NCBI GenBank assembly: GCA_965248685.1
Contig: CBDFKC010000002.1
Coordinates: 806,001-870,000, forward strand
Reading direction: 5' to 3'
Source of the DNA: VYFG01 sp965248685
GTDB taxonomy: Bacteria > Pseudomonadota > Gammaproteobacteria > Arenicellales > Poriferihabitantaceae
Length of the DNA: 64,000 nucleotides
The notes under the pieces were generated by a model. The model was not told the DNA's origin, made no database searches, and worked only from the letters and a program-made list of their open reading frames with translations. Below, piece after piece: positions 9,105-17,131 of the stretch. The position numbers and the translations under genes were made by a program. How positions within the stretch are numbered: the first letter of the stretch is position 1; the number at the start of each line of letters is the position of its first letter.

Positions 9105-9434
9105 TCAGCCGTTAAATCCATCATCCACACGCTTTCTCAAGCTGGCGCCGGGCTTAAAATGCGGTACATATTTCTCGGGCACCTGTACCTTTTCGCCAGT
9201 TTTGGGATTGCGTCCGATTCGGGGTGGTCGATAGTGCAATGTCATACTGCCAAACCCTCGAATTTCAATTCGTTCCCCATTGACCAACGCCTCAGTCATT
9301 CGTTCAAGAATACTGTTAACCGCAAGTTCTACATCTTGTTCAGACAATTGAGGCTGATCATTGCTGATATAGGCAACCAACTCTGACTTGGTCAGAGTTG
9401 GTTGATCACTAGAGTTATCCATATCAGAGTGCAT
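9105..9434 (-). CDS. ihfB: Integration host factor subunit beta
   Basis: IhfB pairs with IhfA to bind and bend DNA at specific sites in replication, recombination and transcription. The protein carries the HU/IHF fold: LTKSELVAYIS, ILERMTEALVNGERIEIRGFGSMTL, then the DNA-grasping arm YRPPRIGRNPKTGEKV and PHFKPGASLRKRV. At 109 residues it is about 14 longer than E. coli IhfB. The extra N-terminal stretch MHSDMDNSSDQPT is polar and non-conserved; an alternative ATG at 9422 would shorten it by four. It lies 15 bases after rpsA, the usual place. Confidence 0.95.
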   Translation of the reverse strand: MHSDMDNSSDQPTLTKSELVAYISNDQPQLSEQDVELAVNSILERMTEALVNGERIEIRGFGSMTLHYRPPRIGRNPKTGEKVQVPEKYVPHFKPGASLRKRVDDGFNG

Positions 9435-9449
9435 AGCTATTTACCTTGT

Positions 9450-11126
9450 TCAGGAATTCTGTTTACTCAATTGTTCCTTTAATTTGTCTCCTAGCGTTGC
9501 GCCACCCATTTTGGAATCACGGGAGTATTCCTGCACCGATTCGCCTTCGATCTCCATTTCTCGAACCTTGATGGATAGCGAAATTTTGCGATCCTTACGT
9601 TCAATACTAGTTATCTTCGCTTCAATTTCCTGACCTTCAGTTAGCACGGTACGAGCATCTTCTACTCTGTCCTGGGAAATTTCGGAGGCACGGATATAAC
9701 CTTCAACGTTAGGACATAATTCTATGGTCGCACCCTTGGCAGTAACTTCCTTTACGGTGCCTTTAACTGTGCTGCCTTTACCGTTTTCGCTAACAAATCC
9801 GGAGAAAGGATCTTCAACGGCCTGCTTGAGTCCAAGAGAAATACGCTCCCTTTCCGCGTCAACCGCAAGCACCACAACAGTGAGCTCATCACCTTTTTTC
9901 AACTCGGTGACAACTTCTTCACCAGGGCGGTCCCATGACAGGTCGGATAAATGAACCAGTCCGTCAATACCTCCATCTACACCAATAAACACACCAAAAT
10001 CAGTGATGGATCGAATTTTGCCGGTCATGATGTCGCCTTTCTTGCAAGTCGCTGCAAATTCTTCCCATGGATTTAACGTACATTGTTTCATACCAAGAGA
10101 AATTCGGCGACGCTCGGGGTCGATATCCAAAACCATCACCTCAACTTCGTCACCAACATGGCAAACTTTTCCAGGATGGATATTCTTATTGGTCCAATCC
10201 ATTTCTGAAAGGTGAACCAGACCTTCGACACCTTCTTCCAATTCAACAAACGCACCATAATCGGTAAGATTGGTAACCTTTCCGAACAACCGAGTGTTTA
10301 CCGGGTAGCGTCGCGCTAGATCAAGCCATGGATCATCACCCAATTGCTTGATACCAAGGGAAACTCGACACTGTTCCCGATCAAATTTGAGTACCCTGGC
10401 TTCAATTTCTTCGCCAACAGTAAGAACTTCAGAAGGATGCTTAACCCTCTTCCAGGCTAAATCAGTTATATGCAGCAATCCGTCCAGGCCGCCCAGATTG
10501 ACGAATGCGCCGTAATCGGTCAAATTTTTGACTACACCGTTGACAATTTGACCTTCTTCGAGGGTATCGAGTAATTTTTCACGTTCTTCATTTAGCTCAT
10601 TTTCGACAATCGCCCGGCGCGAAACCACAATATTATTGCGTTGCTGGTCCAGCTTAATGATCTTGAAATCCAGCTCTCTACCTTCGATATAGGCAGAATC
10701 CTTAACCGGTCGAACGTCGACCAGAGAACCTGGCAGAAATGCGCGCAGATTGTTCACGTCCACGGTAAAACCACCTTTAACCTTGCCGGTAATGACGCCA
10801 GTAACTATCAGGCTCTCATCATGAGCCTTGGCTAACTCCGTCCAGGCCCGGGCGCGCATGGCTTTTTCCCGTGACATTTTGGTGTTACCAGTGCCGTCTT
10901 CGACGGCTTCCAGTGCTACTTCTACCTGGTCTCCTACCTTGACCGTGATTTCTCCTGCTGGATTCTTAAATTCTGACGCATGTATCTCAGCATCAGATTT
11001 TAAACCCGCACCAACAATGACGAAGTCACTGTTGATTTCCAATACTTCGCCGGTAATGACCTCACCGGGTTTCATCACTACACCAGATAGACTCTCTTCT
11101 AGTAACGCCGCAAATTCTTCACTCAT
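9450..11126 (-). CDS. rpsA: 30S ribosomal protein S1
   Basis: S1 binds mRNA leaders, unfolds them and brings them to the 30S subunit. The 558-residue protein has six S1/OB repeats, including recurrent phrases such as LTDYGAFVNLGGLDGLLHITDLAW, LTDYGAFVELEEGVEGLVHLSEMDW and ITDFGVFIGVDGGIDGLVHLSDLSW; the first two bind the ribosome and the remainder bind RNA. Length equals E. coli S1 (557). The ATG at 11126 has no Shine-Dalgarno sequence; instead it follows a U-rich stretch and a hairpin (11134-11156), which suits S1 self-recognition and feedback. Downstream ihfB is 15 bases away. Confidence 0.97.
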   Translation of the reverse strand: MSEEFAALLEESLSGVVMKPGEVITGEVLEINSDFVIVGAGLKSDAEIHASEFKNPAGEITVKVGDQVEVALEAVEDGTGNTKMSREKAMRARAWTELAKAHDESLIVTGVITGKVKGGFTVDVNNLRAFLPGSLVDVRPVKDSAYIEGRELDFKIIKLDQQRNNIVVSRRAIVENELNEEREKLLDTLEEGQIVNGVVKNLTDYGAFVNLGGLDGLLHITDLAWKRVKHPSEVLTVGEEIEARVLKFDREQCRVSLGIKQLGDDPWLDLARRYPVNTRLFGKVTNLTDYGAFVELEEGVEGLVHLSEMDWTNKNIHPGKVCHVGDEVEVMVLDIDPERRRISLGMKQCTLNPWEEFAATCKKGDIMTGKIRSITDFGVFIGVDGGIDGLVHLSDLSWDRPGEEVVTELKKGDELTVVVLAVDAERERISLGLKQAVEDPFSGFVSENGKGSTVKGTVKEVTAKGATIELCPNVEGYIRASEISQDRVEDARTVLTEGQEIEAKITSIERKDRKISLSIKVREMEIEGESVQEYSRDSKMGGATLGDKLKEQLSKQNS

Positions 11127-11355
11127 AATAAATAAAAAAAGCCCTATCGGGAGCTTTAAAATCAGAACAATCTAAAGTTAAACCTTCAAATATATCAATC
11201 CGATTCCGCTTCCTATTGGGCAGACCTGTTAAAAATAGTTAAAATTTAAGTAACAATACAATTCAATCAGTTGTTACTCTCCAATGTATTACTCACCAAA
11301 GATTTCTGCAAAAACCCCCAACCTATTCACTAAAACATGCAATTTGCCGCCCCTA
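11127..11355 (-). promoter_or_regulatory. cmk-rpsA intergenic region, probable rpsA promoter and leader
   Basis: This 229-base gap separates cmk from rpsA and is AT-rich between about 11200 and 11290. rpsA normally has its own strong promoter here, and TTGAAT and TTGTAT hexamers followed by TTTAAC- and CTATTT-like boxes can be found on the minus strand. None is good enough to single out. The 3' end holds the terminator-like hairpin described separately. No open reading frame of note is present. Confidence 0.35.
11134..11156 (-). promoter_or_regulatory. Terminator-like hairpin and U-tract in the rpsA leader
   Basis: On the transcribed strand the leader reads AAGCTCCCGATAGGGCTT and is followed by seven Ts, then ATTTATT and the rpsA ATG at 11126. 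AAG pairs with CTT and CCC with GGG, leaving a two-base bulge and a GATA loop. It has the form of an intrinsic terminator but lies only eight bases before the start codon and takes the place of a ribosome-binding site. It could attenuate rpsA or serve as the S1 autoregulatory target. Seen directly; function inferred. Confidence 0.5.
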
Positions 11356-12030
11356 CTACCCTGTAGTAGATAGCGCCAGTCCGACTCGGTCCAGAACCTC
11401 TGACACCACTTGCTCAATCGCAAGGTCGGTGGTATCAAGAAGTATTGCACCTTCGGCGGGTTTTAGTGGGGATACTGATCGACCGGCATCTCGTTGGTCG
11501 CGCAGTGTGATCTCCTCGAAAAGCTGGCGGATATTAACATCAAAACCCTTTAGTCTCAACTGGTTAAAGCGTCTTTTAGCCCGCGCTTCAGCGCTGGCAC
11601 TGAGGAAAAATTTACACACAGCATCGGGAAATACAACCGTACCCATATCACGCCCGTCAGCCACCAATCCGGGTAATTTAGCGCATTTCTGCTGCCAGCC
11701 AAGCAGCGATTTTCGGACATTCTTAAGTAGAGCCAGGCGGGATGCTCGATTTCCTGCCGCTTCGGTGCGGATCAGATTCTCTACATCTTCGTCATATAGC
11801 AATACTTGACCATTAACGAATTCCAACTGGAGATTATGTGCCAACCCTACCAATCCGTTCTCGTCTGCCAGGTCGATGTTATGGCGTTCTGCAACCAGTC
11901 CAAGTATCCGATATAGGGCCCCGGAATCGAGGTAATTCCAACCTAAAACACGGGCTACTTCCATCGAAACCGTGCCCTTACCTGAACCACTGGGTCCATC
12001 TATGGTGACCACGGGAACAGAATTGCACAT
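11356..12030 (-). CDS. cmk: Cytidylate kinase
   Basis: Cmk phosphorylates CMP and dCMP with ATP, recycling nucleotides from RNA and phospholipid turnover. The 224-residue protein has the P-loop GPSGSGKGTVSMEVAR near the N-terminus, the YLDSGALYR substrate segment, VADGRDMGTVVFPDA (acceptor site) and an RRFNQLRLKG lid. Length matches the family (about 225). ATG at 12030. It stands between tyrA and rpsA; in related bacteria aroA separates tyrA from cmk, but here only 122 non-coding bases do. Confidence 0.95.
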   Translation of the reverse strand: MCNSVPVVTIDGPSGSGKGTVSMEVARVLGWNYLDSGALYRILGLVAERHNIDLADENGLVGLAHNLQLEFVNGQVLLYDEDVENLIRTEAAGNRASRLALLKNVRKSLLGWQQKCAKLPGLVADGRDMGTVVFPDAVCKFFLSASAEARAKRRFNQLRLKGFDVNIRQLFEEITLRDQRDAGRSVSPLKPAEGAILLDTTDLAIEQVVSEVLDRVGLALSTTG

Positions 12031-12122
12031 TTAATAACCGTTTCCCATTAGATTAGGTCGATTAATTGTCCAGAATTGGTCACTGATATCCAGCAAATGT
12101 CTTAATCTGGAGCTCATACTTT

Positions 12123-12167
12123 TCGGACCGAGTCCTATCGGACCGAAACCTATCAAACCGAATACCC
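12123..12167. repeat. Three tandem 15-bp repeats at the tyrA 3' end
   Basis: The plus strand reads TCGGACCGAGTCCTA, TCGGACCGAAACCTA and TCAAACCGAATACCC in direct succession. The first two units differ at two positions and the third is more diverged. The third unit contains the tyrA stop codon and its last codons, so the array grew outward from the coding end into the tyrA-cmk gap. No inverted structure or T-run accompanies it, so terminator function is not evident. Confidence 0.6.
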
Positions 12168-13061
12168 GGATTTTCGCCGTTGGGTCACATCTTCTCGAGA
12201 ATTCCGGGCGCTGGAAAATAATGCCTCGAGTTCATCATCCTTACCTGACTCAAGCAGATCGGTGATGTGTGCCAGCTTTTGTTTATATCCATTGATATTA
12301 TCCAGCAGCAGCTGCCGATTCATCTTACAAATATCCCGCCACATTTCCGGATCACTACTGGCTATTCGGGTAAAATCATAAAACCCGCCAGCTGCCATTT
12401 CATAGCACTTGTCGCGATCGCTACTGGCGGCAAAATAATGGACCATTGCATAGGCTAATACATGGGGCAGATGGCTGGTTATCGCCAAAACCCTGTCATG
12501 CTCTTCGACCTCCATTGTAACCACATCGGCACCTACAGACCGCCACATGGATTCAACGGTTTTAAGCGCTACAAGGTCAGTTTCGGGGAGTGGTGTTACT
12601 GCTACTTTGTGCTGCTCAAATAAGTCAGCAGATGCTGCGGTGACTCCGGAATGTTCCTTTCCAGCTACCGGGTGAGCAGGAACAAAGCGATTCAAACTCA
12701 CCCCCAAGCAGTTTTTTGCCTGTGCAACGACACCCTGTTTTACGCTACCAACATCGGTAACAATTTTATGTTGATCAAGAACTGGACGTACTTGTTTCAG
12801 TCCCTCTTCCATGGTCCCTACCGGTGTGGCCAATACGATGACATCTGCGGCTTCGGCGGCAACCTGGAGACTATCTGCAATCTCATCTATGACACCAAGC
12901 TCCACCGCCATATCGAGATTCAATTGTGATCGTCCGACACCAATAACGTGTCCAACACTTCCAGCCTTTCTCAGACCAAGCGCTAGTGACCCACCGATCA
13001 ATCCTACTCCGTGGATAGCTATAGTTGGAATATGAAATTTTTCGACCAGGTCATTTGTCAT
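12153..13061 (-). CDS. tyrA: Prephenate dehydrogenase
   Basis: Converts prephenate to 4-hydroxyphenylpyruvate with NAD, committing to tyrosine. The 302-residue protein is the monofunctional type without a chorismate mutase domain: an N-terminal Rossmann motif IHGVGLIGGSLALGLRKAG, DVIVLATPVGTMEE, TDVGSVK, VPAHPVAGKEHSG with the catalytic-region histidine, and ITSHLPHVLAYAMV. ATG at 13061; 80 bases after pheA. The last codons lie in a short tandem repeat. In Pseudomonas-type chromosomes tyrA is followed by or fused to aroA; no aroA sequence is visible here. Confidence 0.93.
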   Translation of the reverse strand: MTNDLVEKFHIPTIAIHGVGLIGGSLALGLRKAGSVGHVIGVGRSQLNLDMAVELGVIDEIADSLQVAAEAADVIVLATPVGTMEEGLKQVRPVLDQHKIVTDVGSVKQGVVAQAKNCLGVSLNRFVPAHPVAGKEHSGVTAASADLFEQHKVAVTPLPETDLVALKTVESMWRSVGADVVTMEVEEHDRVLAITSHLPHVLAYAMVHYFAASSDRDKCYEMAAGGFYDFTRIASSDPEMWRDICKMNRQLLLDNINGYKQKLAHITDLLESGKDDELEALFSSARNSREDVTQRRKSGYSV

Positions 13062-13141
13062 TGGGATTACTTCCGGATGTACTGAAACTCCCTGTTAGGA
13101 AAAGCATACAGAGGCTGAACAAGTAATTAGTCTTATGAGAT

Positions 13142-14227
13142 TCAAATAGATGCAGGATAAGAGCCCAGGTGTTTAAACAACCCCGCCTCGCCCTTTATCT
13201 TGGCAATTGCTCTGGCTACAACCGGGTCTTCAATATGCCCTTTTATATCAATATAGAAGACATAATCCCAGTTTCCCATGGGCGAAGGTCTTGATTCAAT
13301 TTTGGTCATATCGAGACCTTCATCCGCCAGGGGTTGCAATAGGTGATACAACGCGCCTGGGCGATTGCGCGCGGAAATCATCAGACTGGTTTTATCGTCT
13401 CCACTGGGGCGAACAACCTGATCAGACAACACCAGGAACCGAGTCGTATTTCCAGGTTCATCCTCAATATTCGTTGCCAGTATTTTGATGCCATATTTTT
13501 CCGCTGCGGAATTCGCCGCAATTGCACCAATTTCAGCATCTTCACCGGCGCGCACTACCCCTTCAGAATTACTGCTACTGGCAATTTGTTCAATCCCGGG
13601 TAAATTCAAGTTTAGCCAGTGTCTGCACTGACCCAGCGCCTGAGGATGCGCTATGACGGATTTAATCCCACCCAAGGTCGCCGCTTGGGTGATCAGGTTG
13701 TGGTTGACCCTAAGGTAAATTTCGCCACAAATCCTTAATGATGTAGAGGATATTCGGTCCAGGGTAGCACCTACTCCTCCTTCAGTAGAGTTTTCTACCG
13801 GAACGACTGCGAAATTTGTTTGACCTGTTTCCGCCGATCGAAAAATATCATCGATAGAAGAACAATGGATTAGATCAATGGTACTACCGAAGTGCTGCAA
13901 GGTCGCTGCTTCGCTGAAGGTACCTGCCGGACCCAGCAGCGAGGCGCTGAATCCTGCTTCTGTGCCCCTTGTAATCGACATGATCTCTCGAAACAATGAT
14001 TCAATGCAGGCCGGTTCCATAGGGCCAATATTAGAATCCTTTAACCGACGTAACACTTGGGATTCCCGTTCTGGGCGATAAAAGGCAGGTTGATCCAATT
14101 GCTGCTTAATCCGACCAATTTCCTTGGCAATGGTAAGACGCTGATTCATCAAATCGAGTATTTTCCCATCAATCTGATCGATACCAACTCGACAGGAATT
14201 CAGACTTTTGTCGCTATCTGACGTCAT
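13142..14227 (-). CDS. pheA: Chorismate mutase / prephenate dehydratase (P-protein)
   Basis: A bifunctional enzyme turning chorismate into phenylpyruvate for phenylalanine. The 361 residues contain, in order, an AroQ chorismate mutase (about 10-95; GIDQIDGKILDLMNQRLTIA), the prephenate dehydratase domain (LGPAGTFSEAAT; VPVENSTEGGVGATLDR; TTRFLVL with its catalytic Thr-Arg), and a C-terminal ACT domain (RPGALYHLLQPL, KIESRPSP) that senses phenylalanine. ATG at 14227, 14 bases after gyrA. The serC gene usually found between gyrA and pheA is missing. Confidence 0.95.
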   Translation of the reverse strand: MTSDSDKSLNSCRVGIDQIDGKILDLMNQRLTIAKEIGRIKQQLDQPAFYRPERESQVLRRLKDSNIGPMEPACIESLFREIMSITRGTEAGFSASLLGPAGTFSEAATLQHFGSTIDLIHCSSIDDIFRSAETGQTNFAVVPVENSTEGGVGATLDRISSTSLRICGEIYLRVNHNLITQAATLGGIKSVIAHPQALGQCRHWLNLNLPGIEQIASSSNSEGVVRAGEDAEIGAIAANSAAEKYGIKILATNIEDEPGNTTRFLVLSDQVVRPSGDDKTSLMISARNRPGALYHLLQPLADEGLDMTKIESRPSPMGNWDYVFYIDIKGHIEDPVVARAIAKIKGEAGLFKHLGSYPASI

Positions 14228-14241
14228 CGATTGTGTTCGAG

Positions 14242-16932
14242 CTAATGTATCGTGTTTTCCGGGTCAGACTCATCCGACTCAGATGAATCCAAGTTGATAG
14301 CAGGCTCACTATCGCTATTATTTTCCGTTACTAATGGCGCAGATTCACCATTCAGCTCACCGGCTTCGCTAACCGTTTCATCCACTCTACTGACACTCAC
14401 CAGTTTTTCGTCCTGACTCAATGAAATCAGACGAACGCCTTGGGTATTTCGGCTTTGGCTGGAAATTTCAGACACCCGAGTCCTAATGAGAATGCCACCA
14501 TCAGTTATCAACATTACCTCGTCTTCCTTCGCAACCATTAGTGAACTGACAACTTCTCCATTTCTGTTGGAAGTCTTAATTGCAATTACGCCCATACCAC
14601 CTCTGTTCTTCCGCGGAAAGTCCGCAATAGGTGTTTGCTTTCCGAAGCCATGTTCAGTGCTAGTCAATACCGAGAGTACACTCTCTGGCTGTAATTTCCC
14701 CTCCTCTGCGGGAACCACCATCAGAGAAATTACTCGATCGGATTTGCTTAATCTAATGCCACGAACCCCGCGCGCGGTTCGCCCCATGGCCCTGACATCT
14801 GATTCAGCAAAACGGACTGCTTTACCCCGATTGCTGATGAGTAAAACGTCCTCCCCGACTTCGGTTAAAGTCACCCCAATCAAATGATCATCGGAATCCA
14901 GATTAACCGCAATGATTCCGTTACTGCGCTGATTGGAAAAATCTGACAATCGGCATTTCTTGACAGTTCCAGCGGCAGTAGCCATCACAATAAACTTATT
15001 TTCGTGATATTCCTGTATCGGCAATATTGCAGTTACCTGCTCGTCCGATTCCAGCGGTAATAAATTGACCAGAGGTTTACCTCGCGCCTGACGGCCCGCC
15101 TGTGGAAGCTGAAATACCCGCAACCAATATACTTTCCCCCGATCTGAAAAACAAAGTATGGTATCGTGGGTATTAGCCACAAACATTCGGTTAACAAAAT
15201 CCTCTTCCTTGGTCCGGGTGGCGATTCTACCTTTGCCTCCACGCTTTTGTGCAGAGTAATCACTCACCGGCTGGGACTTGGCATATCCTGCATGAGATAA
15301 TGTAACCACAACTTCTTCCTGGGGGATTAAATCCTCCATCGACAAGTCGATCTCACTTTCGAGAATTTCGGTGCGCCTTTGATCTCCATACTTGTCGCGA
15401 ATCTCTTCCAGTTCCTGTCGGATTATTTCCATCAGGCGATCTGCATTTTGCAGAATCTCCAACAAGCCGACAATCTGATCAATAATGTCAGTATATTCGT
15501 TATAAATTTTTTCCTGCTCGAGTCCGGTCAGTCGATGCAACCTTAACTCCAGAATAGCCTGGGCCTGGGCTGGAGATAATTGATACTCTCCATCGGTTAA
15601 CCCATATACAGGATCCAGACCATCGGGACGGGAAACATTGGCGTCACTGCGGGAAAGCATCTCGGATACCGCTCCTGATTGCCAACGGTGGGTCAGCAGT
15701 TGTTGCTTAGCGTCAGCCGGAGTCTGAGCTTGTTTGATCATCGCTATAATTGGATCAATGTTTGCCAGTGCGACCGCCAGACCTTCCAGAATATGGGCGC
15801 GGTCACGGGCTTTTTTCAATTCAAATACAGTGCGCCTGGTAACAACTTCCCGTCGGTGCCTGACAAATTCATCAAGCATTTCCTTGAGCGCAAACAGCTT
15901 GGGCTGGTTTCCGCTTAGCGCGACCATGTTTATACCAAAAACTGTCTGCATCCGGGTTTGCTTATAAAGATTGTTGAGGACGACTTCTACTTGCTCACCG
16001 ATTCTCAATTCAATCACCATCCGCATACCGGCTTTATCTGATTCATCCCGTAACGCCGTAATGCCTTCAATTCTCTTATGCTTTACGTGCTCCGCAATCT
16101 TTTCCATTAACTTGGCTTTATTAACCATATACGGCAGCTCATTGACGATAATCGACTGCTTTCCATTACTCGCCTCTTCGACGGTGGTCCGCGCACGAAC
16201 GTAAATTCGACCTCGTCCGGTTTCGTAGGCTGTAAGAATTCCGCCTCGTCCATAGATAATACCTGCCGTGGGGAAATCCGGGCCCGGTATATGTTCCATC
16301 AATTCCACCGTGGAAATTTCAGGGTTCTCGATCAGGGCCAAACAAGCACTAATGGTTTCGTTGAGATTGTGGGGAGGAATATTGGTCGCCATTCCCACTG
16401 CGATCCCGGTGGATCCATTCACCAAAAGATTAGGCAATCGGGTTGGCAGGACCAGCGGCTGGGTTTCGGTTTCATCGTAATTCAGCCCGAATTCGACGGT
16501 CTCCTTGTCCAGGTCAGCCAGGAGTTCATGAGCAATCCGGTCAAGTCGAATTTCGGTGTATCGCATAGCTGCCGGAGCATCTCCATCAACCGAGCCAAAG
16601 TTACCCTGGCCGTCGATTAGTGGGTAGCGCATTGAAAAATTCTGCGCCATTCTGACGATCGTATCGTAGACCGCCGTATCGCCGTGAGGATGGTATTTAC
16701 CGATGACATCTCCCACCACCCGGGCAGATTTTTTATACGCTTTATTCCAGTCGTTTCCAAGCACCGACATCGCATAAAGAACCCGGCGATGAACTGGTTT
16801 TAGCCCGTCACGAACGTCCGGCAATGCTCTGCCAACAATAACACTCATAGCGTAGTCCAAATAGGACTGACGCATTTCATGTTCTAGGTTGGCTGGAAGG
16901 GTTTCTTTTGCGAACGGTGACTCAGTGGTCAT
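14242..16932 (-). CDS. gyrA: DNA gyrase subunit A
   Basis: GyrA cuts and rejoins DNA in the A2B2 gyrase that introduces negative supercoils. The 896-residue protein follows E. coli GyrA through the breakage-reunion domain, including the active tyrosine in AAMRYTEIRL (about Tyr125), and six C-terminal blades with the GyrA-box-like QAGRQARGKPL. The quinolone region reads HPHGDTAVYDT, placing Thr86 where E. coli has Ser83 and keeping Asp90 for Asp87. The tail is acidic (SESDESDPEN). ATG at 16932 with a good promoter candidate upstream; pheA follows by 14 bases. Confidence 0.97.
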   Translation of the reverse strand: MTTESPFAKETLPANLEHEMRQSYLDYAMSVIVGRALPDVRDGLKPVHRRVLYAMSVLGNDWNKAYKKSARVVGDVIGKYHPHGDTAVYDTIVRMAQNFSMRYPLIDGQGNFGSVDGDAPAAMRYTEIRLDRIAHELLADLDKETVEFGLNYDETETQPLVLPTRLPNLLVNGSTGIAVGMATNIPPHNLNETISACLALIENPEISTVELMEHIPGPDFPTAGIIYGRGGILTAYETGRGRIYVRARTTVEEASNGKQSIIVNELPYMVNKAKLMEKIAEHVKHKRIEGITALRDESDKAGMRMVIELRIGEQVEVVLNNLYKQTRMQTVFGINMVALSGNQPKLFALKEMLDEFVRHRREVVTRRTVFELKKARDRAHILEGLAVALANIDPIIAMIKQAQTPADAKQQLLTHRWQSGAVSEMLSRSDANVSRPDGLDPVYGLTDGEYQLSPAQAQAILELRLHRLTGLEQEKIYNEYTDIIDQIVGLLEILQNADRLMEIIRQELEEIRDKYGDQRRTEILESEIDLSMEDLIPQEEVVVTLSHAGYAKSQPVSDYSAQKRGGKGRIATRTKEEDFVNRMFVANTHDTILCFSDRGKVYWLRVFQLPQAGRQARGKPLVNLLPLESDEQVTAILPIQEYHENKFIVMATAAGTVKKCRLSDFSNQRSNGIIAVNLDSDDHLIGVTLTEVGEDVLLISNRGKAVRFAESDVRAMGRTARGVRGIRLSKSDRVISLMVVPAEEGKLQPESVLSVLTSTEHGFGKQTPIADFPRKNRGGMGVIAIKTSNRNGEVVSSLMVAKEDEVMLITDGGILIRTRVSEISSQSRNTQGVRLISLSQDEKLVSVSRVDETVSEAGELNGESAPLVTENNSDSEPAINLDSSESDESDPENTIH

Positions 16933-17069
16933 GGGGCTAATCTAAGGCTAATTTTTTTGCGTTAAATAGGTGATCAGTTACTCAATCGACAAGAGAAACA
17001 GGTAGCCGCATACGTCAACATTCAGGTCATCAGTAAACGGTAATTGTGAGTACGAAGGGGGTTTTACAC

Positions 17070-17098
17070 GTTATAAAATATTACGTTTTCTAGCCCAA
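17070..17098 (-). promoter_or_regulatory. Candidate sigma70 promoter for gyrA
   Basis: On the minus strand a TTGGGC (-35, bases 17093-17098) and a TATAAC (-10, bases 17070-17075) are separated by exactly 17 bases. The -10 matches five of six consensus positions, the -35 only three. It would start transcription about 130 bases before the gyrA ATG inside a 199-base gap after hflX. Confidence 0.45.
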
Positions 17099-17131
17099 TA
17101 ATTATACCATATCGAAGCTCTTATAAGGTAC

